Shown here one piece after another: positions 11,881-23,599 of a stretch of DNA of 64,000 nucleotides. The position numbers and the translations under genes were made by a program. Each line of letters begins with the position of its first letter. Positions within the stretch are counted from its first letter, which is position 1. Source of the DNA: Pratylenchus scribneri. Its lineage: Eukaryota; Nematoda; Chromadorea; Rhabditida; Pratylenchidae. The notes under the pieces were generated by a model. It had not been told where the DNA came from and did not search any database. It saw nothing but the letters and a program-made list of their open reading frames with translations. The DNA lies in the NCBI GenBank assembly GCA_030063045.1, contig JAQSEB010000033.1, positions 1,240,001-1,304,000 of the forward strand, given 5' to 3'.

Positions 11881-14003
11881 TTCTATTATTTTCCAAGAAT
11901 TGGCAAAGCAAAAGTCCATTCCACCTTCATCAAAACTCAAATGTCGAATAATGAGTGTTGATTATTCATTTCAAATGTCCAATTTGGGTACAAAATTTTG
12001 ATTGAAAGTGAGGGGAAATAGACCATAAAATTGTTCGGGAATTGGCCAAAAATGTATAAAATTACACACAAAGTCAATCAAATCAACCAAAACCAATTTA
12101 TTCATTCATTCATTGAATGTCAAATAAAACCACATTCTTCCTTATCGCAAAATGAAGATAACATTTTCGTCCATCATTCATTCATTCATTCATTCTTTAA
12201 TTCTTCCTCCTCCTTTTATTCTTTGTGCTTCTTCCAAATGAATTTTTGCATTGTAAAATAAAATGTTGCAGATGATTTCCTGGCAAAAACCCACCATTGA
12301 CGTCCCTCTATTCAAAAATTCGGTCAAAGTCCATTTTTTTCTCATTTAAAAATGAATTTATTATAAAATATTCATACATAGGAAAGGGGAAATTAATTTT
12401 ACGGCAAACATTTTTAGTTTCAAAAGGCCCTCCTCCTCCCTCATTGACGAAAGCGGATGCGCAAAATTGGCTACAATAAATTGAGATTGAGGCTTTTCCA
12501 AAAACTCTTCGGGTGTACAATGTACAGCATCCCCCATCCTCATTTCCCCTTTCCGCCGGTAAAAAATTATAGACAATATTCTTTTCCATTTATTCAAAAA
12601 TGGAATATCCTCCATTTTTGGGATTCTTTTGGGATTTCTCCTTTGCCTTTTACAATTATTTCCTTTTCATTTTTTACTAATCCCAACAAGTTTTTCTCTC
12701 ATTTATACATTGGCCTAATAATCTTCCAAAAAACAACATTTTGCGTCAATTCCAATGAATAAGACATCGCGTAAAATGGCAACAGAAAATATTGAATCCA
12801 AAATGGCATCGTGAATCCCTTCCCCATCATCAAATGTCATTCTAATCTAAAGAACATTTTTACAAGTTCACAAAGTTCGCTTTCATTTAATCCGCCCAAA
12901 TCCGCAAATCCAATCCATTGCCTTCCTCATTTCATTTGCCTCCAAATTGCGTCAAGGGAAACGGCAATTTGGCCATATATTTATCCGACGATTGCCAAAT
13001 TGCCTTTCCTCCAATTCGTCCATCTTCAACCGATTATCCCCCTTTTAAACATTTTAAAATGGAATTCCCTTTGACGGATAAAAGAATAATCGGAATTGGC
13101 CAATTGGGGGATGGACTCTTTAAAATGATTATTAATTTAGTCCAGGCCATTATTATTTAGTGCAATGTTTCCCCCAACAAATTGACATGTTTATTATAAA
13201 TACAATGTACTTAAGCAGTAATACTCTGCTCATTTTTCAAATTGTCTGGCATTTTCAAAATTGAAGAAAAAATTCTCTGGCCATTTAAATTATTCTGCCG
13301 CCGGCAATTCCTCTCTAATAATTAATGGTTTCGAAGTCCATTTCATTTTCATCGGCTAAAGTTTTAATCCCCCCTCCCCAATAATATTAAAACATTTTTT
13401 AAGCTGTCATTTGACAGATTATATATTCCATTCCTTCTTTAGTACAGTAAGATTTGGCTTGATTGTTACTTTGTTTTTGTCCCATATAAACATTCCAATT
13501 ATCCATTACTCCAAATAAGTCACCCATCCATCAGTGAATGGTTGGTTGGTTGGCTTGATGGCAGATGGCACACATCAAAAATTATAATTGCCACATTTTC
13601 GTCACTAAAATCATTTAAATATGCTCCAAAATTCACCAATATCCATTCCCCCCAAATATTGGTCACACATTCTGATTGTTCTTCCCTAAATGACTTTACA
13701 ATATTTGAAAACTATTTTTCAACAAATTTTTTTCTGAACCTTTTGACCCCTTCCCTTCATTTCTTAGGCCCCTTTCCTCTTGGTACACCCCAAATGAATA
13801 CAAATTTCAGAGGGGGGCATTTGATTTGATTTTGTTTCGTCAATTTTGTCCTTCCCTCCATTTTGGCGTCCAAATTTGGCCATATTTTTTGTATAGGCCA
13901 CCACAAAAAAATGTATTCAAAAATTGTAGAGGAGTCCATCCATCATAATTTTTTTATAATATAATTTAAAGAAAGAAAATCATTCATCCAAATCCAATCC
14001 AAT

Positions 14004-14023
14004 GGGGGGGGGGGGGGGGGGGG
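14004..14023 (+). repeat. Poly(G) tract, 20 bases
   Basis: Uninterrupted run of 20 G in AT-rich non-coding sequence. Confidence 0.9.
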
Positions 14024-14594
14024 AATATATGGTCGCCATGTGATTTTGGGGTCATTTGACAATTGAATTGACATGCAATGGCCAAAACGTATTTTAATGC
14101 CAAATTTTGGGGCCAAATCATTCGATTCAAATGGCATAATTTGCGTTAACCAAAAAAAAAAAACATTTAATTCCTCATTTTTAATAATTCTAAGAAATAT
14201 GAAACAATTGAGGGGGAAAAATCCACCCAAAATTAATCACAAAAAGATGTTTTTCTTCTCTTTTTAATATTTGTTTTCCCCTTTAAAAATGCCATAATGG
14301 ACGACGGATGGCATTGGCATTATTATTAATATTAAAAAAATCAAACAAGGGCAAAATAATCCCCAGAGGGGACAACAATTCCATCCCATTTCGTTGACCC
14401 ATTAGAAACATTATTCCCCCCCCCCTCCCCACCCGCCTCCCCTTTTTTCGCATCATTAATTCTAATAGGGCAAATGTCATATTTTATACACAAAAACTAT
14501 TTAAATTCCATCATTTTCAGCTAAATTTATTGCCCATCTTTTTTTTGTTGATCTCCGTAATTCATCAGTGTGATTAAAACGCCCAATCCAAAAA

Positions 14595-15138
14595 ATGTCC
14601 CCAATTTGCCGGAATCCATTCTCCCTCTTCATTTTGGCCCTTTTCTGCATGCTTTTGGCCACTCCAATTAGGTCATCCAGCCAACATCATCATCATAACC
14701 ATCAAAATCGCCATTCTGGCACCGAATCCTCCAATCAAATTGAAAACAACAATTTGGCAATAGAGGCCGATGAACAATTGACAACAGAGGGAAATGCACC
14801 GGCCGAAAATGGCAATGGAAATGATGGATTATTGAATTCGCCAATGGAGGAGGCGAATCGGGAAATTGGATCCGGCAAAGCACTTTTTCGGGAATATTTG
14901 GACCGAGGAATGTTGACTTGTTCAACCAAATATTTTGGCATTCTCAGAAAGTTGAACAAGCTGATTTCGGTTCGTCCTCCTTTCACTCTAAAATCCAATT
15001 TAAATTGGCATATTTTTTCAGACTGCCCACGCCGAATACACTGCTTGCCAGCGGATGGCGGAAAAAGCCGATCGAAGTGGCCAATCCGCCAAATTGGCCG
15101 CTCAATTGGAAATGATCAACGAACTTTTGAATGATTAA
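14595..15138 (+). CDS. Secreted protein, 163 residues, unknown family
   Basis: Two exons (14595-14969 and 15022-15138) join in phase 0. The N-terminus is a clear signal peptide (FILALFCMLLATPIRSS) followed by a His/Asn-rich run. Then comes a long acidic Asn/Glu/Gly spacer, and a compact C-terminal segment of about 60 residues with two cysteines. This segment starts FREYLDRGMLTCSTKYF and ends in a helix-like AKLAAQLEMINELLND. The plan (signal, disordered spacer, small helical domain) suits a secreted or processed protein. I recognise no family. Without splicing at 14970 the frame would run on into an unrelated Arg-rich tail, so the spliced form is preferred. Confidence 0.7.
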
Positions 15139-15665
15139 TCACCCCCAAAAATAATCAAAAAAAAAAAAAAAAACATTCATCATTAAAACATATTTTTGGT
15201 CATTTTCTCCTATTTTTGGTCATTTCCTTCTTTTTTCTTTCCTATTTTGCTGATCTCCTCATTTGCATATCTCCTTCCCTTCATTCCTCTCTGTTTGCTG
15301 TGGTTTTTGATTATTTTCCCAATATTTTTGCTATTTTTTTTATCAATGCCAATTTTTCATTAATTATTTTAAAATAGATGAATAAAAATAAAATGAAAAT
15401 TTTGGAGATAATTTTTTGGAAATTGAACCATTTTTAATATATTTACAAAACACAAAAGTGGTTCTGAAGGATGGGGTGGAAAGAGGGGAATCATCGATTT
15501 TATATGGGGGAAAATGGGTCGATTCGACATTGGGGAATGGGAAATGGACGATAAGAAATTTACGGAGAATATTTGGGCGAAAAACAGAAAAAAGAGTTAT
15601 TTGCCACTATCCCAGCTACATAATAATTAATTTATTTTGTTAATTTCTACAATATTTTTTGCAAA
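15139..15665. other. Intergenic, promoter side of the MaoC-SCP2 gene
   Basis: A poly(A) run at about 15157 and AT-rich sequence. The open frame at 15416-15643 has no family resemblance and no splice partners. No upstream dehydrogenase exon for the following gene was found here. Confidence 0.5.
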
Positions 15666-18600
15666 ATGGATCCAATCAAGGCTAAACAATTCATTCCGGA
15701 ACCATCAATTTATACATATTCCACCCGAGATGCCATCATTTATGCACTGGGCAGTGAGTAATTTGTCCATTTTCGGCCATTCCCCCATTTATTTTTTGTT
15801 CAGTCGGCGCAAATCCCTCCAATGATTTGCATTTCCTCTATGAAGGCCATCCTCAATTCCAAGTTTTCCCAACTTTTGTGGTGGCCCCCGGTCTTTTGGC
15901 CCAGTCTGGCCAATCAATGGATTGGCCTGGAATCAACTTTGATTTGACCAAAGTCCTCCATGGCGAACAATACATCGAATTGTTCGGACAATTGCCAACC
16001 GACGATGAGACCCGATTGCGTTCGGAAATACGGGTCATCGACATTTTGGACAAGGGAAAGGCGGCATTGATCATCAAAGAAGGCAAGAAAGACAATGGGA
16101 GGAATTTTAATTACCGTATTTTTTGAAGCTCCAGAGCTTATAAATTTCAAAGACCCTCCAAAAGGGGGCTTCAAAAAGAGAGGGGGGCTAATAAATTTCG
16201 GAACTGGAAAATGCTTAAAATAAAATTTTATCGATTAAATTTGCAACAAATCAGAACATTTATTTACAATAACAATTCGAAATATAATTTTTATGATTTA
16301 AAAACATTTTTAGAACATATTTTTTTTGAATTCAATAATGTTTTTAGGATTCATAACATGTTTTTAATATATTTTTTTAGAATACAAAACATTTTTATAC
16401 TTTATTTATAGAATTAAAAATCAAAGGAAAAAAAATTTTGAAAGAGGACTTCTAATTTAAATTGAATTTCTAATAGGAAAAAAGTGGTACTAGAATTTTT
16501 AGGTAATTTAAATTTATGAAAAGGTAAAAAAGGCAATTCATTAAAAAGATTTCTCGGATTTTTAACCGTTCATTCAGAGGGGTTTATTTTTATTGTAAAT
16601 ATAAAAAATAATTTCTTTCATTTAACTCTATAAATTTAAATTGTATTTAATTCCTTTATAAATATTAGGACTATAATTTTAATTTTTTCAAAATTGGCAC
16701 AAAAATAATTTCCCTTTTAAATTTATTTATATCGCAAAAATTAGCATCAAAAATCATTTTCATTTTTCTGCACAAACTTTGAACAAAAATTATTCCATCA
16801 AATTAAAATTAATTTCCATTTTTACTTTTTTAATAAAATCCTCTAAAATTAGTTGAGGGAGTTCATGTGGCAAATATGCGTGGGCACAAATAAATATTAT
16901 GGGTAATAAATTCATTTGAGCATTCCTCCCACCCACCCACCCACTCATTCATTCATTCATTCATTTATTTCTTCATTAAAAAATATATTATTACCCAATA
17001 ATCCAAAATGTACAATTTAATTTATGCTCCCATTCCAATTTCCTCCTCCTTATATGTACAGTAGGCCATCCATCCATCAGAGAGCATCAAATGCCAATTT
17101 CCTCCTCCCAATTAATTATTAGGGTAGACTTGTTCGAGTGGAAATTTTTATTTCATTTTTTTATGTTTTTGGAAAATTTGATTGCATATTCCAAAAAAGG
17201 GTACGGCGAACTTTGTGCTGACAGCAAAAAGTATTTAATTAATTCCTTAATCCCTCTACAGTAACAACTTTCGATGATCGAACTGGCCAAAAATTGGCAC
17301 TTCAAGAATTCGGGATTTTCCAATCGGGCGCCGGCGGATTTGGGGTCAATAAATTTTATTTATTTTAATTTGTAAATTTTAAAATTTGTAGGGAAATAGG
17401 ACATCAACGAATGAAAGGAAATCACCGCCAATTCCGGATGGACCACCAGATTTGGTCATGGAGGAATTTGTGCAGCCAAATCAGGCAGGCAAAATATTTA
17501 TTTATGGATTATTAAATTGGTTTTTTACTGTTAAATTGAGGATGAATTATTCTATTAATCCTAATTTAGGGGCTAATAAAGTTGTTTGGAGCGAGAATTG
17601 GACCTAAGCTTTTGCCCCGGGCCTTATCCAGAGACCTAATAAGCCTCCAGTGACCCAAAGAATGGGATAAAATGAAAATTTGATTAAATTAGTCTTTATT
17701 AATTGTCAGAAAATTTGATAAAAATGTGAATGGAAAAAGATAATAGGAGAAGAAAAGGGCTGGATTTAAAAAGGAGATTGGGGCAATATTTGATTGATTG
17801 AGTGACGGGTGAAGGTGGGGGTACAGTAGGATGAAAAAAAGGCCTTAGACATTATTGGAATTTGACTTATTCATTCATTTGGATTGAATAAATTCAAACA
17901 TTTTTTGTCAAAATTCTGCAGGAATAAAAAATTAAAAATTCATAAAATAATCATTCTAAATATTTGCAGGCTGCCCTCTATCGCCAAGGATCCGGCGACA
18001 TGAATCCATTGCACATTGACCCAGATTTTGCTGGAATGGCCGGTTTCGGGCAACCAATCCTCCATGGCCTTTGCTCCCTTGGAATTTCCACTCGATTAAT
18101 TCTAAGGGCATTTGCTGCAAATCAGAGCAAAAATTTGCGCTCAGTCAAAGTCAGATTTTCGGCACCGGTTTTACCGGGCCAAACTTTGGTTGTGGAAATG
18201 TGGAAAGACGGAGACCAGCGAATTCTTTTCCAAACAAAGGTCAACATAATGGACTAATTCTTCATATTAAAATAAAAAAAAATATTTTTGCAGGTGAAGG
18301 AGACGGGCAAAGTGGCCATTTCGAATGGCTGCATTTTACTCAACGAAATGATCCAAATGGACAAAATTGGATCAAACCAACAGCAAAAAGTGCCATTGAA
18401 ATCGGCTGAAATTTTTAAGAAAATGGCAGAGGAATTGGCAACAGAAAAGAACGAATTAAAGGGAATTGAAGCCATTTTGGTGTACGAAATAAAGAATCAG
18501 GGGAAAATAGCCGCAAAATACAGTAAAACGATGAGGGAATGAAATGATTAATTATTGAATTTTATTTTTAGCCATTGAATTGAAGGGAGGAAAAGGTGAA

Positions 18601-19087
18601 TTATATGAAGGGGATGTGCGGCAAGGGAAAAAGGCAACGGTAACTGTTGGTGTTGAGGACGAGGATTTTGTGAAATTAGTTGGTGGACAATTGGATGGAA
18701 CAAAGGTGAGTATTAAAATATGGATGGCTTTTTTGCTTTGCTTTTCGCTTTTTTGGTATATTTTTGGGAATTCTAACAGACGGAAATGGTTGAGGAGAAT
18801 GATGGTGGCATCCTTGGTTGGCTTTTTGCAACCTTATTTGGCCAAAATAGACGAAGAAATGAATGAGAAAATGGAGAAAGAAATAAATTACTAACCAATT
18901 ATTTGTGACCCATTATTAAGATAAATTAAATACAATACTAGGAATAAATTAACAAATTAATATTTACAATATTTTGATTAAGGCCTTTTTGAGTGGCAAA
19001 TTGAAGGTCAAAGGCCAGTTGATGTTGCTCCAAAAATTACAAACATTGTTGGCAAAAGCGAGGAAGGAAATGAAAAGCAAAATATAA
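15666..19087 (+). CDS. Peroxisomal enoyl-CoA hydratase (MaoC) fused to SCP2
   Basis: Likely the hydratase-2 part of peroxisomal multifunctional enzyme type 2 (HSD17B4 family), acting in beta-oxidation of long or branched acyl-CoAs, in nematodes also ascaroside side chains. Eight exons (first 15666-15753, last 18983-19087) give 426 residues with all phases consistent. N-terminal hot-dog half: [20 protein letters not shown]. Second MaoC half holds the catalytic-type motif [16 protein letters not shown] and [11 protein letters not shown]. An SCP2 lipid-carrier domain follows from about residue 310 ([46 protein letters not shown]). The usual N-terminal short-chain dehydrogenase is absent. The protein ends KSKI, which is only loosely like a PTS1. 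Two introns begin with GC (16083 and 17485). The second hosts dispersed element copy A. Converges on the innexin gene with about 125 bp between stops. Confidence 0.88.
17565..17870 (+). mobile_element. Dispersed intronic element, copy A
   Basis: About 300 bp sharing order and sequence with four other copies. The left part reads TAATCCTAATTTAGGGGCTA then GTTGTTTGGAGCGAGAAT. The right part is GATTGGGGCAATATTTGATT followed by GTACAGTAGGATG. It lies in the 485-nt GC-AG intron of the MaoC-SCP2 gene in the same orientation as the gene. No open frame, so non-autonomous. Confidence 0.75.
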
Positions 19088-19212
19088 AACAATTCAAAAT
19101 TTATTGGCACAAAAATAATATTTTCCTAATATTTCTTTAACAATAATGATTTTTTCTAAAATTGAATTGATTGCACTTTTTGGTAAATTTCTGTCGACAG
19201 GAAGCATTTTTA

Positions 19213-22200
19213 TTATATTCCCGAATCCTGTTGATGGTATATCCTCTCCCGTTCCGTCATCAAAGGTGCAGCCTCATCTTCTTCCCTTTTTGACTTTCCC
19301 AATTTTTGTTTGCGAATTGTGGCCTCACTTTCCGCCTCCCAACCGCCTCCATCCGCACTTTGAACAGTATTGCCAGCTTCTGAAGAATTTCCACTGCTCG
19401 ATTTGCTGCTCAATGAAACCAAATTTGGCCTTAATTTCGATTTAAATTTTTATTTGGAAGCATTTTTGATGCTATTAATTCAAAAAAAATTTAAAGAATA
19501 AGAAATAGATTTAAAGGAAGCGAGGGAATTGCTTATATTGGATTTAAAAAAAAAGTACGGTATATAGGGAAAAAATTCTTTCTATAATCAAGCTGAATTA
19601 ATAAAAGTGTGATTTTTATTCATTTTATTTTAGAATATCGTTTTTATCTCCATTAATCTTTTATTTTTTAAAATATTTTTAGTTGCTAAAATTCCCTTTT
19701 TCGTATTACCTCAAAAAATGTAAAATAATTGAATAGGAATTATATTAAAATGTAATATAGATGGGACCAAGGTGGGAGAAGAAAAGAAGTATTGGTTTGA
19801 TCTTTGATTTAATGAAAGAATGTTTATTGTATTCCAGAAATGTATTCTATTTCCATTTGAAAAAAGTCATAATTAATCGAAAACACAAAAATCAAAATTA
19901 GCTATAACACAAAAAATCAGAATTCAACTAAAAACTCAAAAAATCAGAATTCAACTAAAAACACAAAAAATCAGAATTCAACTAAAAACACAAAAAATCA
20001 GAATTCAACTAAAACACAAAAAATCAGAATTCAACTAAAAACACAAAAAATCAGAATTCAACTAAAACACAAAAAATCAGAATTCAACTAAAAACACAAA
20101 AAATCAGAATTTAACTAAAAACACAAAAAATCAGAATTCAGCTAAAAATACAAAAAATCAGAATTGCTTTCGGGAAAGAAACACATTCAGGATATACTGT
20201 ATTTGATACAGTATGCCCTTCCCAGTTCCCACAATAAATCAAACCAAATCCTTTGTCATTTTTTTTATTTTGTTTGTTTTAAATAATTCAACATTTTTGT
20301 ATTTTTTGTGAACAAATTTATATTTTGAGTACTACAGGCCACAGCATCAATTATTTAATTTACCCATTCCAATCCCCTATAATTTGTTTTATATTTATAC
20401 CAACCCAATGAGGGATGGCCGTCCTTTTCTCATGCCTCCTTTTCGGCTCGTTAAACTTTGCCTCCTTTGCGCCAATTCCATTTGCTGTTTTTGAGCCAAA
20501 ACTTGACGCAATTGGGCCTCAGCTCGATAATCTTCCCAAAGAAGTCGAAGTACTTCTTGGATGAATAATTCCTGTGAATGAGGGGTACAAAAATAAAATT
20601 ATATAAAAAGGGAGAACATTGCTATTAGCACTAATCATCCTCAAAAGCATTGTCCCATCGGCGCCAATGATTTTATCACAGAATTCATGGAATAAATAGG
20701 CTTCATCGGGAATGATAGGGACAAGTCTGAAAATATTTAATTAAAAATGATTTGAATGGATGAAATGGACTTTTTCATGTATAAAATGCGTCGATTTGAA
20801 ATCCGGGTATTCCATGCCCAATTCAGCGTATCCAAAATGGTCATTGCTCCAACCAAAAGAAACCACCAATAAAGGAAAAGGAAGATTTTCTCATTGAACT
20901 GGAAAAATTGTTGATAAATTTATTAAATTTGACAAAAACCATGTTTAGAACCAGGACACATTGAATTGAATACCGTTGGACATTTGAAAGGGTTCGGACC
21001 TTTAATTAATCCATCAGAAAATGATGGAATAATTATGTAAAATTAACGGTAAAATCGCAGAGGGCAACGCGTGGAAAATTGCCAGACAATTCCCAATCGC
21101 GTCCAACAATTACATCCGACAAAATTCGGGCACCCCAAATTGGGTCTTAAATGGAAATTTCAAATGAAGGAATAAAATTAATTAGGTACCATTTTGGCCA
21201 AGGAAATAATTCATCATCCAAAATTGGCCAATAATATTCAAAATGAATAATAATTTGGTCAAAATGTACATACAAAAATGGAAATGGGAATATTTTGAAT
21301 ATTTTGGGAGGACCAACTTTGTGACAAATGTGCCCGAAAGAATTCCCATTTTGAAGAATTGGCCCATTCGACTGGCCGAATTCCGGCGAATTTGCCTCAA
21401 TCGAACGGATTCCTCCAAATGTTGGCTCACTGCCACAATTGCCTTTCGTCTTTCCGGACTCTTCAAAATTCAAATTAATGGAATATAATTGTTTATTATT
21501 GTGATTTCTTTTGCTGACTTCACTTCCACTGCCCCTGACTTGTTCGACGGCAGAAATCATTGCGGCAATATTCAGCCCAGAATTATTATTCGTTTGGGCC
21601 CAAAAAAGAATCTAAATTCAAATTTGGAATCCCACCCAAATATTCGAAAATACAGGAAAATAGAAGAATCCGGCCTCCCTTAATTAATTTTATTTAAATT
21701 AATTTCCCAAATGCCAATTACAGTGCCATCAAAAATGGGACCCATTGATAGTAGAGCAATTGGCGATTGACCCTTTCATCCACCGGACGGGGAATTTCCT
21801 CGCCTGGTTTCACCCAATAAGTATTATGTACAAAACTGCAAAATCAAATTATTTAAACTCATTTTTAATATATTCAACCAATAATTTTCGGCATATTGCT
21901 CCCAGGCTTTGGAGAATTCGGCCGGCACCCAACATTGGAGTGGTTGGCCCACATATTGTTTGGCCAAAAAATGGGGAAAACAAAACAAATAAATACATAA
22001 ACATAATTTAATTATAATTAATTGTTTTTTTCCTACATTCTTTCAATGCCAATAATGTCTAAGGGCCTTTCCTCCTTGTCTTACTGTACCCCTACTTTTT
22101 GCCAATCGCCCCTCTACCCTATCAATCAAATATTGCCCCAATCCGCATTTATAAACCAGCCCTTTTTCCTCCTCAATGGTATTTTTGATGTTCTTTATTA

Positions 22201-22819
22201 TTAATCTATTTTCGCCCATGAAAAAGAATAATTTAACGTTAATTGCCTTTAATTCCTATCCCATTTTTTAGCCATTGGGGGGAGGCCCGGCGAAGGCCCG
22301 GGGCGAGAGCCTATGCCCATTCTCGCCCCAAACAACTTTATATAAGTTCTTTATTTGGATTAATAATGCATTCTTTTCGCCATGAATATTCCTTTGTTAT
22401 TAGGTATTTTAATGAGATACTAATTAATTTGAAGAAATAAGTATTTTAAATGCAGAAAAGATTATAATAGTTTGGTGATTTGTCCCAGACCCACTAAGCA
22501 TTTAGCCATTCTATAGATCTCTTCAAGACGGATTTAATGGTCTATAATTTGTTGTGTTTTGGTCAAAAATTAAAAGTGCTAAACCATTTAAACTTTTTCG
22601 GTTTAAAATAGAAGTCTAGAATAAACCAAAACCGTTATAAAATTTTTTACAGATTATATTTCCCATTTTGTTTTAATGCCCATTTCTCCCCAATTTTACA
22701 GTAAGTGTTATGGACAATCCAATGATGATCATTGAAGAATAATAATAATTTAGCCGATCAATCAATGTGTCATCCTTTCGGGGTTTAATTGAAGTGAGGG
22801 CACTGCCCAACAAATTCAT
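19213..22819 (-). CDS. Innexin gap-junction channel subunit
   Basis: Four-transmembrane innexin. Starts at ATG 22819: [20 protein letters not shown], then [17 protein letters not shown] (TM1). Exon 2 has the family signature [17 protein letters not shown], with [17 protein letters not shown] later in loop 1 and then [11 protein letters not shown] (TM2 start). The cytoplasmic loop is [19 protein letters not shown]3 is [20 protein letters not shown]. Loop 2 has [11 protein letters not shown] and [17 protein letters not shown]4 is [20 protein letters not shown]. The C-tail is basic then Ser/Glu-rich, ending IYHQQDSGI at 19213; this last exon is joined across an intron of about 1 kb that contains minisatellite locus 2. 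Intron 1 (21965-22699) contains element copy D and ends TTTTTTG instead of AG. Which of the nematode innexins this is cannot be said. Confidence 0.9.
19877..20165 (+). repeat. 25-27 bp minisatellite, locus 2
   Basis: About ten units of the same AT-rich repeat as at 2.6 kb (ACACAAAAAATCAGAATTCA). It lies in the last intron of the innexin gene. Most units have the ATTCAACT variant. Confidence 0.95.
22038..22360 (-). mobile_element. Dispersed intronic element, copy D
   Basis: Reverse-complement copy of the element. On the plus strand it begins AATGCCAATAATGTCTAAGG, passes TTACTGTACCCCTACTTTTT and CAATATTGCCCC-like sequence, and ends near CTCGCCCCAAACAACTTTAT. It sits in innexin intron 1. Because that gene is on the minus strand, the element is again in sense orientation with its host. 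Confidence 0.75.
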
Positions 22820-23599
22820 AGAGGAAAATTAATATTTTTTAAAGGAAATAAATGGCGAAAACTGGCCAAAAAGCCCAATTGAAAATGTTCACACACTTAA
22901 GCCATTCTGTTGTGAATGGGCGATTAAGAACAAAGACACTTAGAAAATATGAAAGCGAGAAATGTGGGACGGATATTGGAAAACAGGATTTGGGCTAAAT
23001 TTATTCATATCATACCTCTAACATAAACTGATTTATATGTATGTATTTATTTTATCTTTTGAAAAACTCGAAAATCTTAAAAATTTTGAATTGAAAATGA
23101 CCACCGGTTTTGAAATTGTTTTTAATCCTCAAAATAAGCCTCCGATTAGTGATTAAAAAATTTATTTAGAAATTTAATAAAATAGATTCACAAAATATTT
23201 GACCCATGTATTTTTGGAAGAATAAATTGATTATTAATATTTTTATTTTCATTACTTTCCCATTTTTTCCAAACAAATTCAAGAAGACCGGTCAGCAGCA
23301 AAGAGAAATGTTTTCTCAAGTCCAGTCAGCAGATTAGGCCGAATGGGCATTGGGCAATATGGCCACGTCAAAGTGCACAAAAACAAATAAACAAAACCGG
23401 AAAAGGAGGCAAAATCATCCGCTTTTCTGCTCAAACAATGAATGAAGAATGGCCAATCATCATTCATCATCAATTGTGCTTTATGGGATCATTCGGGCCA
23501 ATCCCAGGGCCAAGCTCTGTTCATATTATTGTTTTTCTAACTTCCAGTCCACGTTGGAATATTTAAAAGTCCATCAATGTCCCAATTCTTCAGGCAATA
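22820..23599. other. Intergenic between innexin and the SXP/RAL-2-like gene
   Basis: Divergent promoter region of about 780 bp. AT-rich; the short open frames on both strands lack family resemblance. No other gene seen. Confidence 0.5.

Larger units (their letters stand above)
8361..14594. other. Gene-poor region of about 6 kb
   Basis: No gene could be assembled. The area 8460-8960 is unusually GC-rich with long but opposing open frames that look like shadows. An open frame on the minus strand at 9538-9753 (WRRWGLFDPRGKCPVIFQ...) and another at 10535-10816 have somewhat protein-like composition, but no neighbouring exons, start or family could be tied to them. CATT/ATTC microsatellites occur at about 12100-12195. 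Homopolymers include C16 at 11865 and G20 at 14004, plus a C-rich run near 14416. Confidence 0.5.

Noticed and set aside
15416..15643. Open frame upstream of the MaoC gene as a possible dehydrogenase exon
   Set aside because: No TGxxxGxG or YxxxK motif of short-chain dehydrogenases is seen.
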